From Sesamum alatum (taxonomy: Eukaryota > Streptophyta > Magnoliopsida > Lamiales > Pedaliaceae): a stretch of DNA of 64,000 nucleotides. Positions 25,278-37,427 of this stretch are shown here, piece after piece. Numbering within the stretch: position 1 is the first letter of the stretch; every line of letters begins with the position of its first letter. The position numbers were made by a program, and so were the translations under genes. The stretch is taken from positions 20,179,188 to 20,243,187 of the forward strand of contig JACGWO010000012.1 in the NCBI GenBank assembly GCA_034509735.1, in the 5' to 3' direction. The notes under the pieces are model-generated. The model was given only the letters and a program-made list of their open reading frames with translations, ran no database searches and was not told the origin of the DNA.

Positions 25278-25773
25278 GGGAAATTTAATTTTTTTAATCC
25301 GTTAAGTATATCCAATATTAATTTTAGTCTGATATCTATGCCCATTTTTTTCTAAGTCCAGTAACTTACAAAATTGATGAGATTTAGTCCGAATTAGGGT
25401 TTTTTACTAAATTTTTTGGTGATATTTTGGAAATTAGCCGGAAATTGCACACGTGGTAACTATTTGGTTAATTTCCGACAACTTATACACGTGTACAGCC
25501 ACATGTATTAGTTTCCACATGTACAACCACATGTATTAGGTGGCATTCAAATTAAAATCCAACTCATTTCAGTTGCCACGTAGGCTTAAAAATTCTCAAA
25601 ATATGTCCAGTTGGCATGTCATGTAATATTTCCAGACAAGAAATCAAAAATCAACTACCGGATGACTAAATCTCATCAATTTTGCAAGTTACTGGCCTTA
25701 AAAAAAATGGGCATAGTTATCGGATTAAAATTAATATTCGGCATACTTAGCGGACTAAAAAAGTAATTTTTCC
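25278..25773. mobile_element. MULE-type MITE (496 bp) with perfect 9-bp duplication
   Basis: The ends GGGAAATTTAATTTTTTTAA and the complement of AAAAAAGTAATTTTTCC are inverted. Subterminal parts also mirror (CCGTTAAGTATATCC against CGGCATACTTAGCGG; TTACAAAATTGATGAGATTT against AAATCTCATCAATTTTGCAA). TTTAATTTA flanks it at 25269-25277 and 25774-25782. Confidence 0.88.
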
Positions 25774-25788
25774 TTTAATTTATTTTTA

Positions 25789-26217
25789 GAGTAAATTACA
25801 ATCACTTCTCTAAGGTTTGGCATAATCATAAATACCCTCTCATTGTTTAAAAAATTACAAATACCCTCCCCTGAGGTTTGTAATTTTTAATCAAAGGCCT
25901 AAAATTGACCATTTTGCCCTTGAATTTTTTATTAAAATTATAGAAAAATCAGCCGAGACAAATTACATTATTGCTCTTCTACGTAAAAAACATAAGAAAC
26001 CTCTCCTTGCGCATTGTAGTACTAAAAATTTTTAAAGATTAAATAAAAAATAATTTAGTGTATAAGGGCATTTTGGTCAATTTACCCATAAAACTGGATG
26101 GAAATGGATTATTTGTTAGACGGTTACAAACCTCAGAGGAATACTTATAATTTTTCAAACAATAAGGAGATATTTGTAATTATATAAAATTCCAAGGAAT
26201 GTAGCTGTAATTTAGTC
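25789..26217. mobile_element. GGGTAAATTAC-family MITE (429 bp) with perfect 9-bp duplication
   Basis: Starts GAGTAAATTACAATCAC and ends GTAGCTGTAATTTAGTC. TTATTTTTA flanks it at 25780-25788 and 26218-26226. Its left duplication overlaps by three bases the right duplication of the element at 25278-25773. Confidence 0.88.
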
Positions 26218-26333
26218 TTATTTTTAAGAAGTTTTTACTATTGTTCACATTCCACTGTACTTCCACAAGGGATAGTAAAATATAAGCTAGAAGAATCAAA
26301 TCGACACGGCTAATTCTGCTAATAATATTTACG

Positions 26334-27364
26334 TGGAAAAAATACAATTTGCCCTCCTGTATTAGACAAAAATAGCAAAACCCCCTGTAAAAAAAAAATA
26401 TATGTTCATAAAAATTGAGCAAAAAACCCCCTAAAGGATGCGGTGTTACGCACGCGCTTGTAGTGCGATTCTTATTTGATTTTAAGCATTAAATAGTATT
26501 TTTTTATATAAAAAATATAATATATAACATTTTTTTTGCTCTCCCTGTCATCTTTCCCACCGCGCTTCCGTCTCGCCACCACCGCAGATCGCCTTGCCTC
26601 CACCGTGCCTCCGCCTCGTCTCCACTGTGCCTCCCCTTCCCTCCACCGCGCCTCCTCTTTCCCCGCGAGCGCCTCACCTCCCCTTCCCCCACCACTCTGC
26701 CTCGCCTCCCCTTCCCTCCACCGCGCCTCCCCTTCCCCCCACCGTTCTGCCTCGTATCCCGCTCCCTCAAACTTCGCCGACGCCTCGTCTCCCGCTCCCT
26801 CAAACGTCGGCGATGCCTCGCCTCCCCTTCTTCGAATCTCGCCGACCGCCTCACCTCTCCCTCCCTCAGATCTGTCCAGTCCCCTTCGCTCTCGCCACCT
26901 CCTCCCTCGCTCCCCATCGCCTCCTCTTTATCCCCGTCGCTCCTCCTCAGCGGTTGCCATCGACGCCAGCGTCCTACATCTTTATATATATATAAATAAT
27001 TAATTGTATATATATAAATATATTTACTTGTATATATATAAAGATTTATTACATATATATAATTTAAAATTTAATTTATATATTAAAATTTTTTAACCAT
27101 TGATGTAAAGTAAATAAGATCTGCGTCGTTGGTTGGCTAGTTAAATTTTGACCGTAGATTCAACAATCCAACAGTTCAAGATAAGGTTATAAATTAAATT
27201 TTATTTTTAAAAAATTGAAAAAGCGCGTGAAACACACGAGCTCGCGTGAGGGGGCTTTGTGCTCTATTTTGAAAAATACGAGGGTGTAAATTGCTAAAAA
27301 AAAATTCCACAGGAGTTTTTTTGCTCTTTTTAACTAACACAAGAAAGAATATTGCATTTTTCCC
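26334..27364. mobile_element. MULE-type TIR element (1031 bp) carrying a GC-rich island
   Basis: The ends TGGAAAAAATACAATTTGC and the complement of GAATATTGCATTTTTCCC are inverted. The next blocks also mirror: GCAAAACCCCCTGT against ACAGGAGTTTTTTTGC, and TGAGCAAAAAACCCCC against GGGGGCTTTGTGCTC. The flanks ATATTTACG and ATTTTTACG match at 8 of 9 bases. A pyrimidine-rich GC island lies at about 26535-26965. No transposase is seen. A related, larger element lies at 36146-37427. Confidence 0.75.
26535..26965 (+). repeat. GC-rich, C/T-biased low-complexity island (element cargo)
   Basis: About 430 bp made of variations on CCTCCACCGCGCCTCC and CTCCCGCTCCCTCAAAC, repeated imperfectly. The plus strand is almost all C and T, very unlike the AT-rich flanks. 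Long frames on both strands (155 codons at 26536-27003 plus; 137 codons at 26917-26504 minus) translate to Ser/Pro/Ala or Arg/Gly/Glu repeats, as composition alone predicts. I do not call them genes. Confidence 0.75.
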
Positions 27365-27473
27365 ATTTTTACGTTTACTCGGTTCTTGTCAATTTCATTC
27401 CTCTAGTAGTAGAAACTATGGTAAGAAAGTGAAATTTGGAAGGCTTATGTAACTTGATTCTGTCTAAAAATTA

Positions 27474-27729
27474 GGGTAAATTACATTGACACCCCCTAAG
27501 GTTAGGTCCAATTACACAAACACCCCCTATTTTTTATAAAATTATAGCTATACCCGAGGAGTGTTAGTGTAATATTTTTCAAGAAATATTAGTGTAAGTT
27601 TTGAATTTAAATATGTGGCGTAGTTGTAATACAATTACAACCTCAGAGGGTGTAACTGTAATTTCGCAAAAAACAAGAAATATTTGTATAATTGGGCTTA
27701 ATCTTAAAAAGTGTCACTATAATTTATCC
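27474..27729. mobile_element. short MULE-type MITE (256 bp)
   Basis: Starts GGGTAAATTACATTGACACC and ends AAGTGTCACTATAATTTATCC. The flanks TAAAAATTA and TAAAATTTA match at 8 of 9 bases. It is a shorter subfamily of the GGGTAAATTAC group, with its own core. Confidence 0.75.
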
Positions 27730-28053
27730 TAAAATTTATTGTATTCCATCGAGATGTGGCCTATTATTCAGACGAATGAAAATACCAAAAGTACACCTAT
27801 GCATGTTGCGAAAATATAAATGAAAACAAAATAGGGCAAGGTCCACATACGAAATTTTACAACATTGAATTTAGACAGTAAATATTATTCAAGATATATG
27901 ACGTTCAATTTTACGTATCATTTTGATGCGACTGATTCAAACAACATGCTACTACATACATGTGTACTCCAAAAAATCAAAGCCCCAAATATGCAAAATT
28001 CTCGAACAGTTTCAAACGTTTGATCTTGTTAACTTCAGAATTTTAAGGGCTAT

Positions 28054-28372
28054 AACTAGTAGGAAAAAAAATTAATATTAACTATATTTTTAATGATCAT
28101 GACTAAAAATTATAGTAATTAATTATTATTAACTACGGTTAAATAAAAATCGATGCAAAAATTAGCTTTTCACCATGAAAAACTTATTTGCTACGGTTTT
28201 TAGCTGTAGTAAAAACATTCGCCATGGCTTTTAACCATGACAAATGTTTTAGCCACCCTCGCAAAAACTACGGCCAACAACCGTTATGTGGTCGTGGTCA
28301 ATGACTATTTGCTACGAATATTTAGTATTAACCATGTCAATTAGCTATACTTAAATGTCATATTTTTTTTAA
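28054..28372 (-). mobile_element. CACTA-type MITE, copy B
   Basis: Starts AACTAGTAGGAAAAAAAATT, a decayed CACTAGAAGAAAA end. Its internal sequence (CTACGGTTAAATAAAAATC, GCCATGGCTTTTAACCATG, CGGCCAACAACCGTTATGTGG) is the reverse complement of the copy at 28815-29118. Its right end is worn. Confidence 0.65.
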
Positions 28373-28506
28373 TGAACTGGGGCCCACCCAATTACTCCGG
28401 ACTGTGATTTGTAAATGCAAATCATATATGTATTAGGCTTCAGCTCCTATCAATTTCCTCTATGGGGTTTCTGTGAACAGTTTAATGTCGAGCTATGATT
28501 AAATAT

Positions 28507-28786
28507 GGGGAAAAATGCAAGCAATCTCCTCGTATTTTTTAAAATGGAGCAATTTACCTCCCTAAATTTTATAATGAAGCAGCTTACCTCCCTGTCTAGG
28601 AAGGTAAATTGCTCCATTTTTACCTCCCTCAATTTTAAAATGAAGCAATTTATCTCCCTAGACAGGTAAGGAGGTAAATTGCTCCATTTTAAAGAACATA
28701 GGGAGGTAAATGCTATTTTTTTTTTCTTCATAAAACGATAATTTCATTATTTGTAATATCACAGAGAGATAAATTACATTAAACCC
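28507..28786. mobile_element. MULE-type MITE (280 bp) with perfect 9-bp duplication
   Basis: Starts GGGGAAAAATGCAAGC and ends GATAAATTACATTAAACCC. ATTAAATAT flanks it at 28498-28506 and 28787-28795. Internal blocks GGAGGTAAATTGCTCCATTT and their complements occur several times, giving a strong foldback. Confidence 0.85.
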
Positions 28787-28814
28787 ATTAAATATATATA
28801 CATTAGGGTGATAT

Positions 28815-29118
28815 CACTAGAAAAAATTTAACATTTAACCATGGCTAATTGTCATGATTAAAAGCAAATAGCCGTAGTGAACAGTCATTCACCATGGTCA
28901 TACAATGGTTATTGACAGTCGTATTTGCGAGTACGGTTAAAACATTTGTCATGACGAACAGTCATGGCAAAATATTTGCTATGGCTCATAACCATGGCAA
29001 AATGAGTTTTCGTGGTGGATAATTTAGATTTTTACAACAGTTTTTGTTTAACCATAATTAATAATAATTATTTACTATGATTTTTAGTCTGTAGCCAATA
29101 CTAAATTTTCTTCTAGTG
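28815..29118 (+). mobile_element. CACTA-type MITE, copy A (304 bp)
   Basis: Begins CACTAGAAAAAATTTAA and ends AAATTTTCTTCTAGTG, with TAT directly on both sides (28812-28814 and 29119-29121). That is the 3-bp target duplication expected of CACTA (En/Spm) elements. No coding capacity. Confidence 0.88.
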
Positions 29119-29494
29119 TATATTAATTAGAATATGAAATATTTTATAGTTTGAATTTGTAGCGTCCGATGCAATCTATCTCAACATATGCCTTGATGAT
29201 TCCAAGCAACCAACGCTAATTCTAGTGCGGTGAGGTACATGGAATCCCTAACACAACTCCTATTTTATTTTTATTTAAAAATATATAGAATAGTAGGATA
29301 ATTAAGATTCCAGCCACAAAATTAAAAATATTCTTTTGGGATAAATCTTTTGCTTTGCATTTGAGATTAATCAAGAGTACTTTATTATAAGCTTTTTTTT
29401 CATAGTTCATACGCATATCCACAAAAAAAACCTTTTTTTTTCTTGTTCTTTTTAACATTTTCGATCTTGATTTTTGCTTGTTTATACTGCATTA

Positions 29495-29660
29495 CACTAT
29501 AAAAAATGAAGTATCTCTTTATATTATAAATCACTATGACTTAAAAATCATGACAATGTCTATACTATTTACTACTATCAAAGAAAATCAATGTGAAAAC
29601 TTAAGTTTTAATCACAGTTAATCAACATTCATCATGATTTCGGGACGAAAAATTGATTTT
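29495..29660. mobile_element. CACTA-type MITE fragment
   Basis: Starts CACTATAAAAAATGAAG and continues with family-like text (ATCACTATGACTTAAAAATC; CACAGTTAATCAACATTC). The right end is missing. Confidence 0.45.
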
Positions 29661-30386
29661 TTGGACTAAAATGCCCTCAACACGGGCAAAGAAAAATAGT
29701 TAGAAATAATTTCTGAATGTGATGATATAGTAGTAATAATTTTTTAAGGTGTTAAATATTATATTTCATTTTTGGGGGTTCAAAGTGCAAATTATCATTC
29801 AAAATCCTACTCTTAAACCATTTCATTAGTGCACAAGATATATTTTTTCAAATCTCAACAAGATCACGTTGGTGAAGTCTTATTCAAGCGGTAAGGTAGA
29901 TAAAATACGAGTTATTAGTATATTTTAATAATTAATTTTTTGTATTTCATTATTTTTGTTAAATCTATTAAATAATTGAAAACCATTTATATACTTAATT
30001 ATAATTTTTTATTTAAAAAACTTTTAAGGGGCCGGAATTTATCCCCAAAAAAGAACCAAAAGTTAATTTGGGCATGAAAATGTCTGCCGCCAAAACAAAA
30101 TAATTAAATAATAATTTAATTAACAACATTATCACCATGTCATAATGTCATGGAATTTACTGTTGGAAAAGAAAAGCATAAAACCCTCAAATCAATCAAA
30201 AGGTACATATTCAAGAAGGGACAGCTCCACTCATTTTGTTCAACTAATAATTAATAATAATGGAGAATGAATAATTTTGGAGTAAATTAAATTATAAAAA
30301 AAAAAACAACTAAAAGTTAATTGTGCATGCATGCTAGGATGTTTTGATCACAAGAAATTGTAGTTATTGTGGTATGTTTTCTTGGT
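29661..30386. other. AT-rich spacer, no gene seen
   Basis: No conserved coding segments and no clear repeats. Confidence 0.5.
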
Positions 30387-31269
30387 ACCATGGGTGGCAA
30401 ATTGGCGGGTGGGTCGGGTTCAAATGGGTTCAAATAAACGGGTTCAAAACGAGTTGGGTTGAATTAGTACAAATTATTTTATTAATTTGAGTTCGAAAAA
30501 TTTTAAAATTTTCACATAATGAAAAGTGAAAATGACAATTTGAACTATAAAAAAAAATATAGTTACAACTTGTAATGTAATACGACTAAACTTGTATCAG
30601 ACGTCATTTCTGACTAATGACCATGTACATTAAGATTTATTTGCCAAATCATAAAGTAAAAAATTCTACTAATAAGTATCTAACAAAATATTACGTTTAT
30701 CAAAATGATTCATAAATTTTTGAATGCTCATCTTGAATAAACACCAAGCCATGCAACCAAATTCTCTACATTTGTTGAGACACAATTTTCATCTTCAGAG
30801 AATCATAAATTGTAATATGAAATAACAAAATCGCATAAAAATATAAAATAAATGATTAAATAATTTGAAATAAAGAGAATAACATTATAAATTTGGACCT
30901 TCAAGTTAATCGCGACCACACAAAAGAACTGATGTGTGTGTGTGTGTGGAAAAAAGAGGAGTGAGTGTGTTTGATTGTGTGTGTGCGCGCGTGTGTGTGG
31001 AGAAAGAGAAGAGTGGGTGAGTTGAATGAGAACAGAAAAGAAATAAAGTATATTGTGAGTTCTTCTCAAATTTCTTTATATTTTATGGGTTGAATCCATT
31101 AACAACTCATACTAGGCTCGTTAACAACCCATATCCAGCCTATATCCAACCCATATTAGGTCCATATCCTACTTATACAAAATATAATTTTATTTAACTC
31201 ACTCATATCGACCCATTTTAAATTATAACTAAACCAACCCAACCCAAAACTAGTCTTGACACCCCTACT
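30387..31269. mobile_element. hAT-like non-autonomous element (about 880 bp)
   Basis: The left end ATGGGTGGCAAATTGGCGGG and the complement of the right end (TAGGGGTGTCAAGACTAG) share the GGGTG.CAA signature of some plant hAT elements. Both continue into GGGTTGGGTT-like sequence. The flanks CTTGGTAC and CTTAGCAG agree only in part, so the target duplication is weak. A (GT)n stretch lies near 30930-31000. Confidence 0.5.
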
Positions 31270-33090
31270 TAGCAGGTTGCGAAAGTGGATGAGAAAATAA
31301 TAAGAATTAAATCACATTATAATAAATATATATATAATATAATTACATTTTTTTGATAATTCAGTTATAGAATATTTCAAGAATCAAGAATAAATTTGTC
31401 CCACAAATGACAACAAGAAGAGAGAGAGAGGAGAACTGGAAATCTAGTTCGTGGATATGTCTTAATTTTAAATGATAGTTAACTTATTATTTATTAAGTG
31501 TGAAAGGGTTAGAGTATAGTGATTAAAATACCCTCAACTATATTTATTCTTAAGTAAAATGAAGTTTCTCTAAATTTTTCTATCATGCACATTTAAACTT
31601 AATAAAAGTTATTTAAGAAAATATCAGTCAGATCAATTATTTATTTTATTTGTTTATTTTACATAATTAAATAAAAATAATAAAAATTTAAATTACATAC
31701 ATACGTACATCAAGTGTGCTCAATAACGTCTAGTAAAAATAAGGTTTTGAAGTTCTACAAACCCTAGTTACATATATTCTCAAAGATCAAATCAATGTTG
31801 TTCAAAATAAAACTCAATTTTGATGAAAATTAACTATCATTTTTTACCTCATATTCATATTGCCTCAAACTAATATGATGTATTCCGCAAACGTCAAATG
31901 TTAAAGGACGAAAACATCAAATGACATAAGTTACAGGACCCAAAATGCAATTAATCCTAAAAATATAAAATAACACTTTTATAATAAATTCGATAAATGG
32001 TTTCATCTTTTATAATCAATCGACAATATTTTTCAGCGTCGCCACCTCAAAAAAAAAGAAAAAAAAAAGACCTTCAATTATAAAGAATCATTATTATTTA
32101 AAAGCCCTAAAATTTAACCCCACTTCTACATTATTTTTAAATAAGAAGCAATCCACATATATATGTTTTATATTATATAAGTTTTGTGGAATTAAAGTGT
32201 GTAGTCACATCTGATTTTATGTTAAAAGTAAGTAGAGATGGATGGAGGAATGGGATCTGCATATGATTATTGGCAATTGCTGTCCCCCATATTCATAAGA
32301 ATCCCACCATCTCCAATTTTTCATTAATTAGTATTTGTGTATAAAGAATTTCACATCATCACAAAAATCCATCAACTCCAACAAATCTTATGCAAAGCTT
32401 GCCTAAAAAATAAAGTCAGATGGTTCAAATTAATAAAAACAAAATATATTGATTAGATTTATGTGTAAGTTTCTCTTTGACATATTTATCATGTTTTATT
32501 TTAATATCTAAAGATAAAATGGCCCAAATGGTCATTACATAAAAAGATAATAGAAAAAATAATAAAAACCATGAATTGGGTATCGAAGTAATATTAATGA
32601 TGAAACTCGGGTACTAATTGGGTCATTTGTAATTACTCGGAGACCAATATGTCGTTAATACAAAAGTCGGATGTCAATATAAATTTTACTCCTATTTAAT
32701 TAACACAATTTGCCATATATCATTGTGATCAACTTATATTGATCAATCTTGTGTAGCATAATTATTTCAAAGTGTTTTTGTATGTTATAATTAATAATTT
32801 GGAAAAGAGTATTAGATTATAGAACGAGTGATATTTTTTATTATTCACTCTAAGAGTTTGATTGTTCTATAAGGATAAATTACATCAACACATCATAAAA
32901 TTAAATATAATATAGCACACCTTAGCGGTACTACGATCTCCACTTAAATAATCACACCCCCAATAAAACTACGTGTGTGTGTATATATATATATATATAT
33001 AGAGGCTGATCACCAATTTTGTCCAGCATATATGAAATAGGACATTGAAGAACATATGCATATCTATATATTATATTATATATTAATGTG
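31270..33090. other. AT-rich spacer, no gene seen
   Basis: No protein-like segment. There is an (AT)n run near 32982-33001. Confidence 0.5.
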
Positions 33091-33500
33091 CCAATCACCC
33101 TAAAGATCTCTTTTTTTTTTTCAATTTGCTTAAATTAGTCTTATCATATTATTTTTTCTAGGGATGATTATGTAAAATCACGTGCATATTAATTTATATT
33201 AATTATTTTTCACATTATAATGTTTACTCTTATTAATTATTGTTTTTACATTATAATATTTACTCTTATTAATTATAGTTTACATAATAATTATATGCAT
33301 AATATAAAAGTACCGATATCACCCTATAGAATTCTTTCTTTTTCTTAATTTGCCTAAATTAGTCTTATCATATTATTTTTTCTATGGATGATTATGTAAA
33401 AAACTATGTGCATATGAATTCATATTAATTACTTTGCACGTTACAATATTAGACTATATTTACTCTTATTAATTATAGTTTACAAAATAATTATATGCAG
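33091..33500 (+). repeat. 222-bp tandem duplication, two copies
   Basis: Unit 1 starts at 33091 (CCAATCACCCTAAAGATCTC) and unit 2 at 33313 (CCGATATCACCCTATAGAAT). Shared blocks are AAATTAGTCTTATCATATT and GGATGATTATGTAAAA. The second copy is truncated or diverged near 33500. Confidence 0.8.
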
Positions 33501-36145
33501 ATTTAGTTCATTCCCTAGAGTTAAAGTACCTCATAACAATAAAATAGGAAAGGACTACCAAAAAAATGAAAAAAATTAAAAGAACATGTATAAATCTATT
33601 AGTTTCATTTTCTCTGGGAGATGCGACGAAATGATAATTCTGAACATTATGCATGGGTAAAATCTTCATTTTTTGATGTTATATTGCTTGATATGTATTT
33701 TTTCTTATTTATTGGTGATTTTATCATTCTAAATACATGGATAGAAAATAAACATAATCTAATTAATAATAAAATTTAAAAATTGTATATGACGGTAAAA
33801 GCTAGAAAGTAAAATAGACTTAAATCAAAATTTAGGTAAAAAGACCATTGAAAAGAAATATATTACAAAATACTTTAGAGATAGTTGATATAGGAAATAA
33901 AATAAAAACAAAATGAAATAACTAATTATCAAATTTTTAAACTTTCCCAATTAAAACAAAACAACAAAAATCTTATTTCAAAAATGAAACAAATTTGAAA
34001 TACGGAGTAATTTAAATGGTAATTTTCTGTGACAAATATTAGGATGAAAAGTAAATATCACAGAGAGTATTAGAATTTAAAAGTTCAATAGAAGATAATT
34101 GAAAACAAAGATAAGTAAAATTATTAGTTTTTTTTTATGTAAATAATGATGATTTGCTCATCACGTATGTATGAGGATGGAAAATAAATATCGTAAAGAT
34201 AATTAGTTATAAAATTTTAAACTCCTAGCTATAAGCGGACAACATTTAAAAAGTAAGATATCAACCTTTTGGATTAAATAGAAGTTCATAAGTTTCATAC
34301 AAAAGAAAGCTATATATCAAGTGAAAATTTTTATACAAGATTAGATAGTTTAATGATCTTGTTATTAACTTATAGGTTTTCTCGATCATAGATGTGGTGA
34401 AACTTTATCCAATGATAACTACTCGATGTGCAAATGTACCAATATCTGAGTATACTCTTTTTGAGTTCTATTTATTAATTATCTATATTTTTGTTTAATT
34501 GAACAATAATATAATTATTGTAAGTAATGATAAATATTATTTCTTGAGATAGTAAAAGTATTTTTTTCTCCATTGTTCAAGAGAAATGAAAAATAATTCT
34601 TATGTCCTGAATCCTAATAGATTTTAGTAGATGCCAATATAAGAAATGATTTTTTTTTTCATGGCTAATTACCATGGCCAAAAGTGAAACAATCGCAATG
34701 GATCAATAATCATTAGTCACAACTATACAACGACTATTAATCACTTGGTTAGCATTTTCTTCATTTCTTAATTGACAATCGACAAGAATATGGTATAATT
34801 TTTTCAAAGAGATCGTTTCATGACACTTTTTAGACATGATAAATTAAACATAGGCATACTACAATATCAATAGGAGATGAAAAGTTTATAGCAAAACAGT
34901 AAAATGTATCAATAAATCTCTATGCGATTTTAAACATAGATTTAATAGATATATGTGTACTACACATACTTAAAACATCAATAGGAGAAACAAAAATGCC
35001 AAAATAATAAAGACGCGTTATTATATTTAGAATATTTTATCGAAGAGTTCCTATATTTTTCAACACATCAGTAAGATTACTCAAAAAAAAATATGAAATT
35101 TTACGAATTGATTTTGATACAACTCTTCGTATATCTTATATGTCATTGGGTTTATGAAAAAAGACCCAATATGTCTCAAAAAAAAATATGAAATTCTACA
35201 TTAAGAGTTTATCTTATATGTCATTGGGTTTGTACTTAATTTCTTAAAATTAGATTGTTCTTATATAGAATAATGGTAGCATAGATTATTATTTTATTAA
35301 TTAAATAAGTGGTTGTAAGTAATGATAGGTTAATTATATTATTGACATACTTAATATTTTTTGTATAACTTATACTTAGAATTAAATGTTATATCATGAA
35401 TTTTGTTTATCTTCGAATTAATAATGTTACTTTTTTAGTGATCAATGTTTCTGGTGTGTCAAAGTTTTTCTACTAAAAATGTTCTATCATATAAGTATGA
35501 GAAATTTGATTCTAGAACAAAATTTACTTTTTATTCTCTATTTGTTTATTTGTGTTGTTTTGACAATACACACCTATAACATATATGTGCATATACATAT
35601 AAATGTAATATAATTAATACTCTAGTTTATTTTCTGAAGATCTCTTATGAAATTATTATGTTCGGTAAATAACAGAATTACCATAATATTTTTACATTAT
35701 TTTTTTATTCTTTCCGAAGAACTGGAAAATGTCACATTAATCATCTTAAGAATGTTATTATATGAACTCCTTTTACATAACTTGAACAATAATAACACAA
35801 TAATTTCACCATACTTCGTAAGAATATTTAAGTTGAATTTATCATCTATTATCTAAAACATCAATTGTTATTCATATTAACAATACTCCTACATGTGAAA
35901 ACCATAGAAAATGAAACTTAATAATCATAAGTTACTTATAATTATAAGTATATTGCTAGGATTCATAGTTTGTTAGTTCTAATTGCCATGTTATTAAAAT
36001 TTAAATTTGTTAAAATTTCTGGTATATATGTAGATAATAAGAAGCAATTCATATGTCTAACTTATAAAATTTTAACTTCATTCAAACATATGTACTCTTT
36101 AAAGAGTTGACTTGCATCTTCAGAACATGCCACTATTTTTTTTTT
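33501..36145. other. AT-rich spacer, no gene seen
   Basis: Long AT-rich tract. At 34655-34745 there is a CACTA-MITE-like fragment (ATGGCTAATTACCATGGCC). At 35095-35230 a short direct repeat contains CTTATATGTCATTGGGTTT twice. I see nothing else. Confidence 0.5.
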
Positions 36146-37427
36146 GGGGTAAATTGCATAACACTCCCCTGTGTTTTGGTGAAATAGCGCGAAATCCCTC
36201 TGTGTTAAATTTATAAGCAAAAAAGCCCCCGTGTTTTATAAAATACGGCAAAAAACCCCCTTCTCGTTAGAAACTAACGAAGAGTGTTTCACACTCGCGC
36301 ATTGTGCGAGTAGGTCTCGTTTTTTGCCCTTTTTTTGAGGTAATTTTAAAGATATAAATGTCTATTTTGTCCCCCTCTATTTGTTTTTTGGCCTTTTTTA
36401 AGGTTATTAAATGTATAAATTTGTATTTTGCTCCCTTTCTTTGATATATAAATATATTTTATTTGATATTTAGATATATTTTAATAAATTATATATTATT
36501 GATTAATTTAATTATTGATTGATTTAATTTGTTTAATAAGTTACATATTTGATAATTCAAAATATTAATTAGTTTAAATATGATTTAATATACCTAAAAA
36601 TATATATAAAATTTTCAAAAGTTTAAATTTTAAAATGAAAAATACAATACAAAATTAATATATTAAAATTAACTTTTCAAATTTAAATATTTATAAATAT
36701 AAATAAATTCAATTATAATGAAACTTTAATAATTTTATAATATTTCTGTTTTTTTTAAATAAAATTATTTTTATTTAATTTTTAAATAATTTCTTGGTTT
36801 TTCGCCGCCGGCCGCCTAGCCGCCGGCCATGAAAGGCGGTCGCCCAGGCTGTTGCCCGCCGATGGGACGACGTCGTCGGGATCTGGGCGACGCCGCCTAG
36901 ATCCGCGCGACGTCGCCCCGATGACGCTGCCTGCATCTCAACGGCTTCGCCTGGACTGGGAGATGCCTCCTGGACTGGGCGACGCCGCCCCCATCGTGCG
37001 CGGGCGACGGTGGTGTCGCCCAGGTTGTTCTGGGCGGCGACGGCAGGCACGTTGAAGGGGGCGACGTCGCCCCCTTCGTGCGCGGGCGACGGCCTCGCCT
37101 CCCACAGCGGCGGTCGTCGCCGCCTGAATTCATATTCCATATATATATATATATATATTGTATATATGTATAGTTGTATATATAAAAATATATTTTAAAT
37201 TAATTAAATCTGGACCGTTCGTTTTTTAACAATTAAAAATCAATGGCCATGATAGAAAGGGCATAAAGGGAAATTCAGTAGAAATATTAACGCCGTTAAG
37301 CATACCTAACGGAAGGAGAGAGTATGCAGTATTTTTAATAACACAAGGAGTTTTTTGCCTATTTTTTTAACACGAGGGAGTTTTTAGCTAAATTTTAAAA
37401 ATATAGGGGGGTTTTATGCAATTTATC
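36146..37427. mobile_element. MULE-type TIR element (about 1.28 kb) carrying a GC-rich island
   Basis: The left end GGGGTAAATTGCATAACACTC and the complement of GGTTTTATGCAATTTATC are inverted. The next blocks also mirror: AAAAAGCCCCCGTGTTTTATA against the complement of AACACGAGGGAGTTTTTAGC. The insertion is in a T run, so a duplication of Ts cannot be proved. A GC-rich island at 36800-37130 is the only non-AT-rich part. There is no transposase. Confidence 0.65.
36800..37130. repeat. GC-rich low-complexity island (element cargo)
   Basis: About 330 bp built on GGGCGACGCCGCC-like motifs with inverted and direct copies (GCCGCCGGCC; GGGCGACGTCGCCC). It encodes Arg/Ala/Gly-rich frames on both strands, such as 121 codons at 37140-36775. 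CpG-rich repetition explains these frames; no domain is recognised. Confidence 0.7.

Noticed and set aside
26504..27003. ORFs of 133-155 codons on both strands in the GC-rich island
   Set aside because: Low-complexity, strand-complementary frames without domains, explained by repeated CCTCC-type units.
30920..31069. ORF rich in HTHTHTH
   Set aside because: Product of a GT/CA microsatellite within the hAT-like element.
36775..37140. 121-codon minus-strand ORF
   Set aside because: Lies in CpG-rich repeats; Arg/Ala/Gly composition follows from the repeat.
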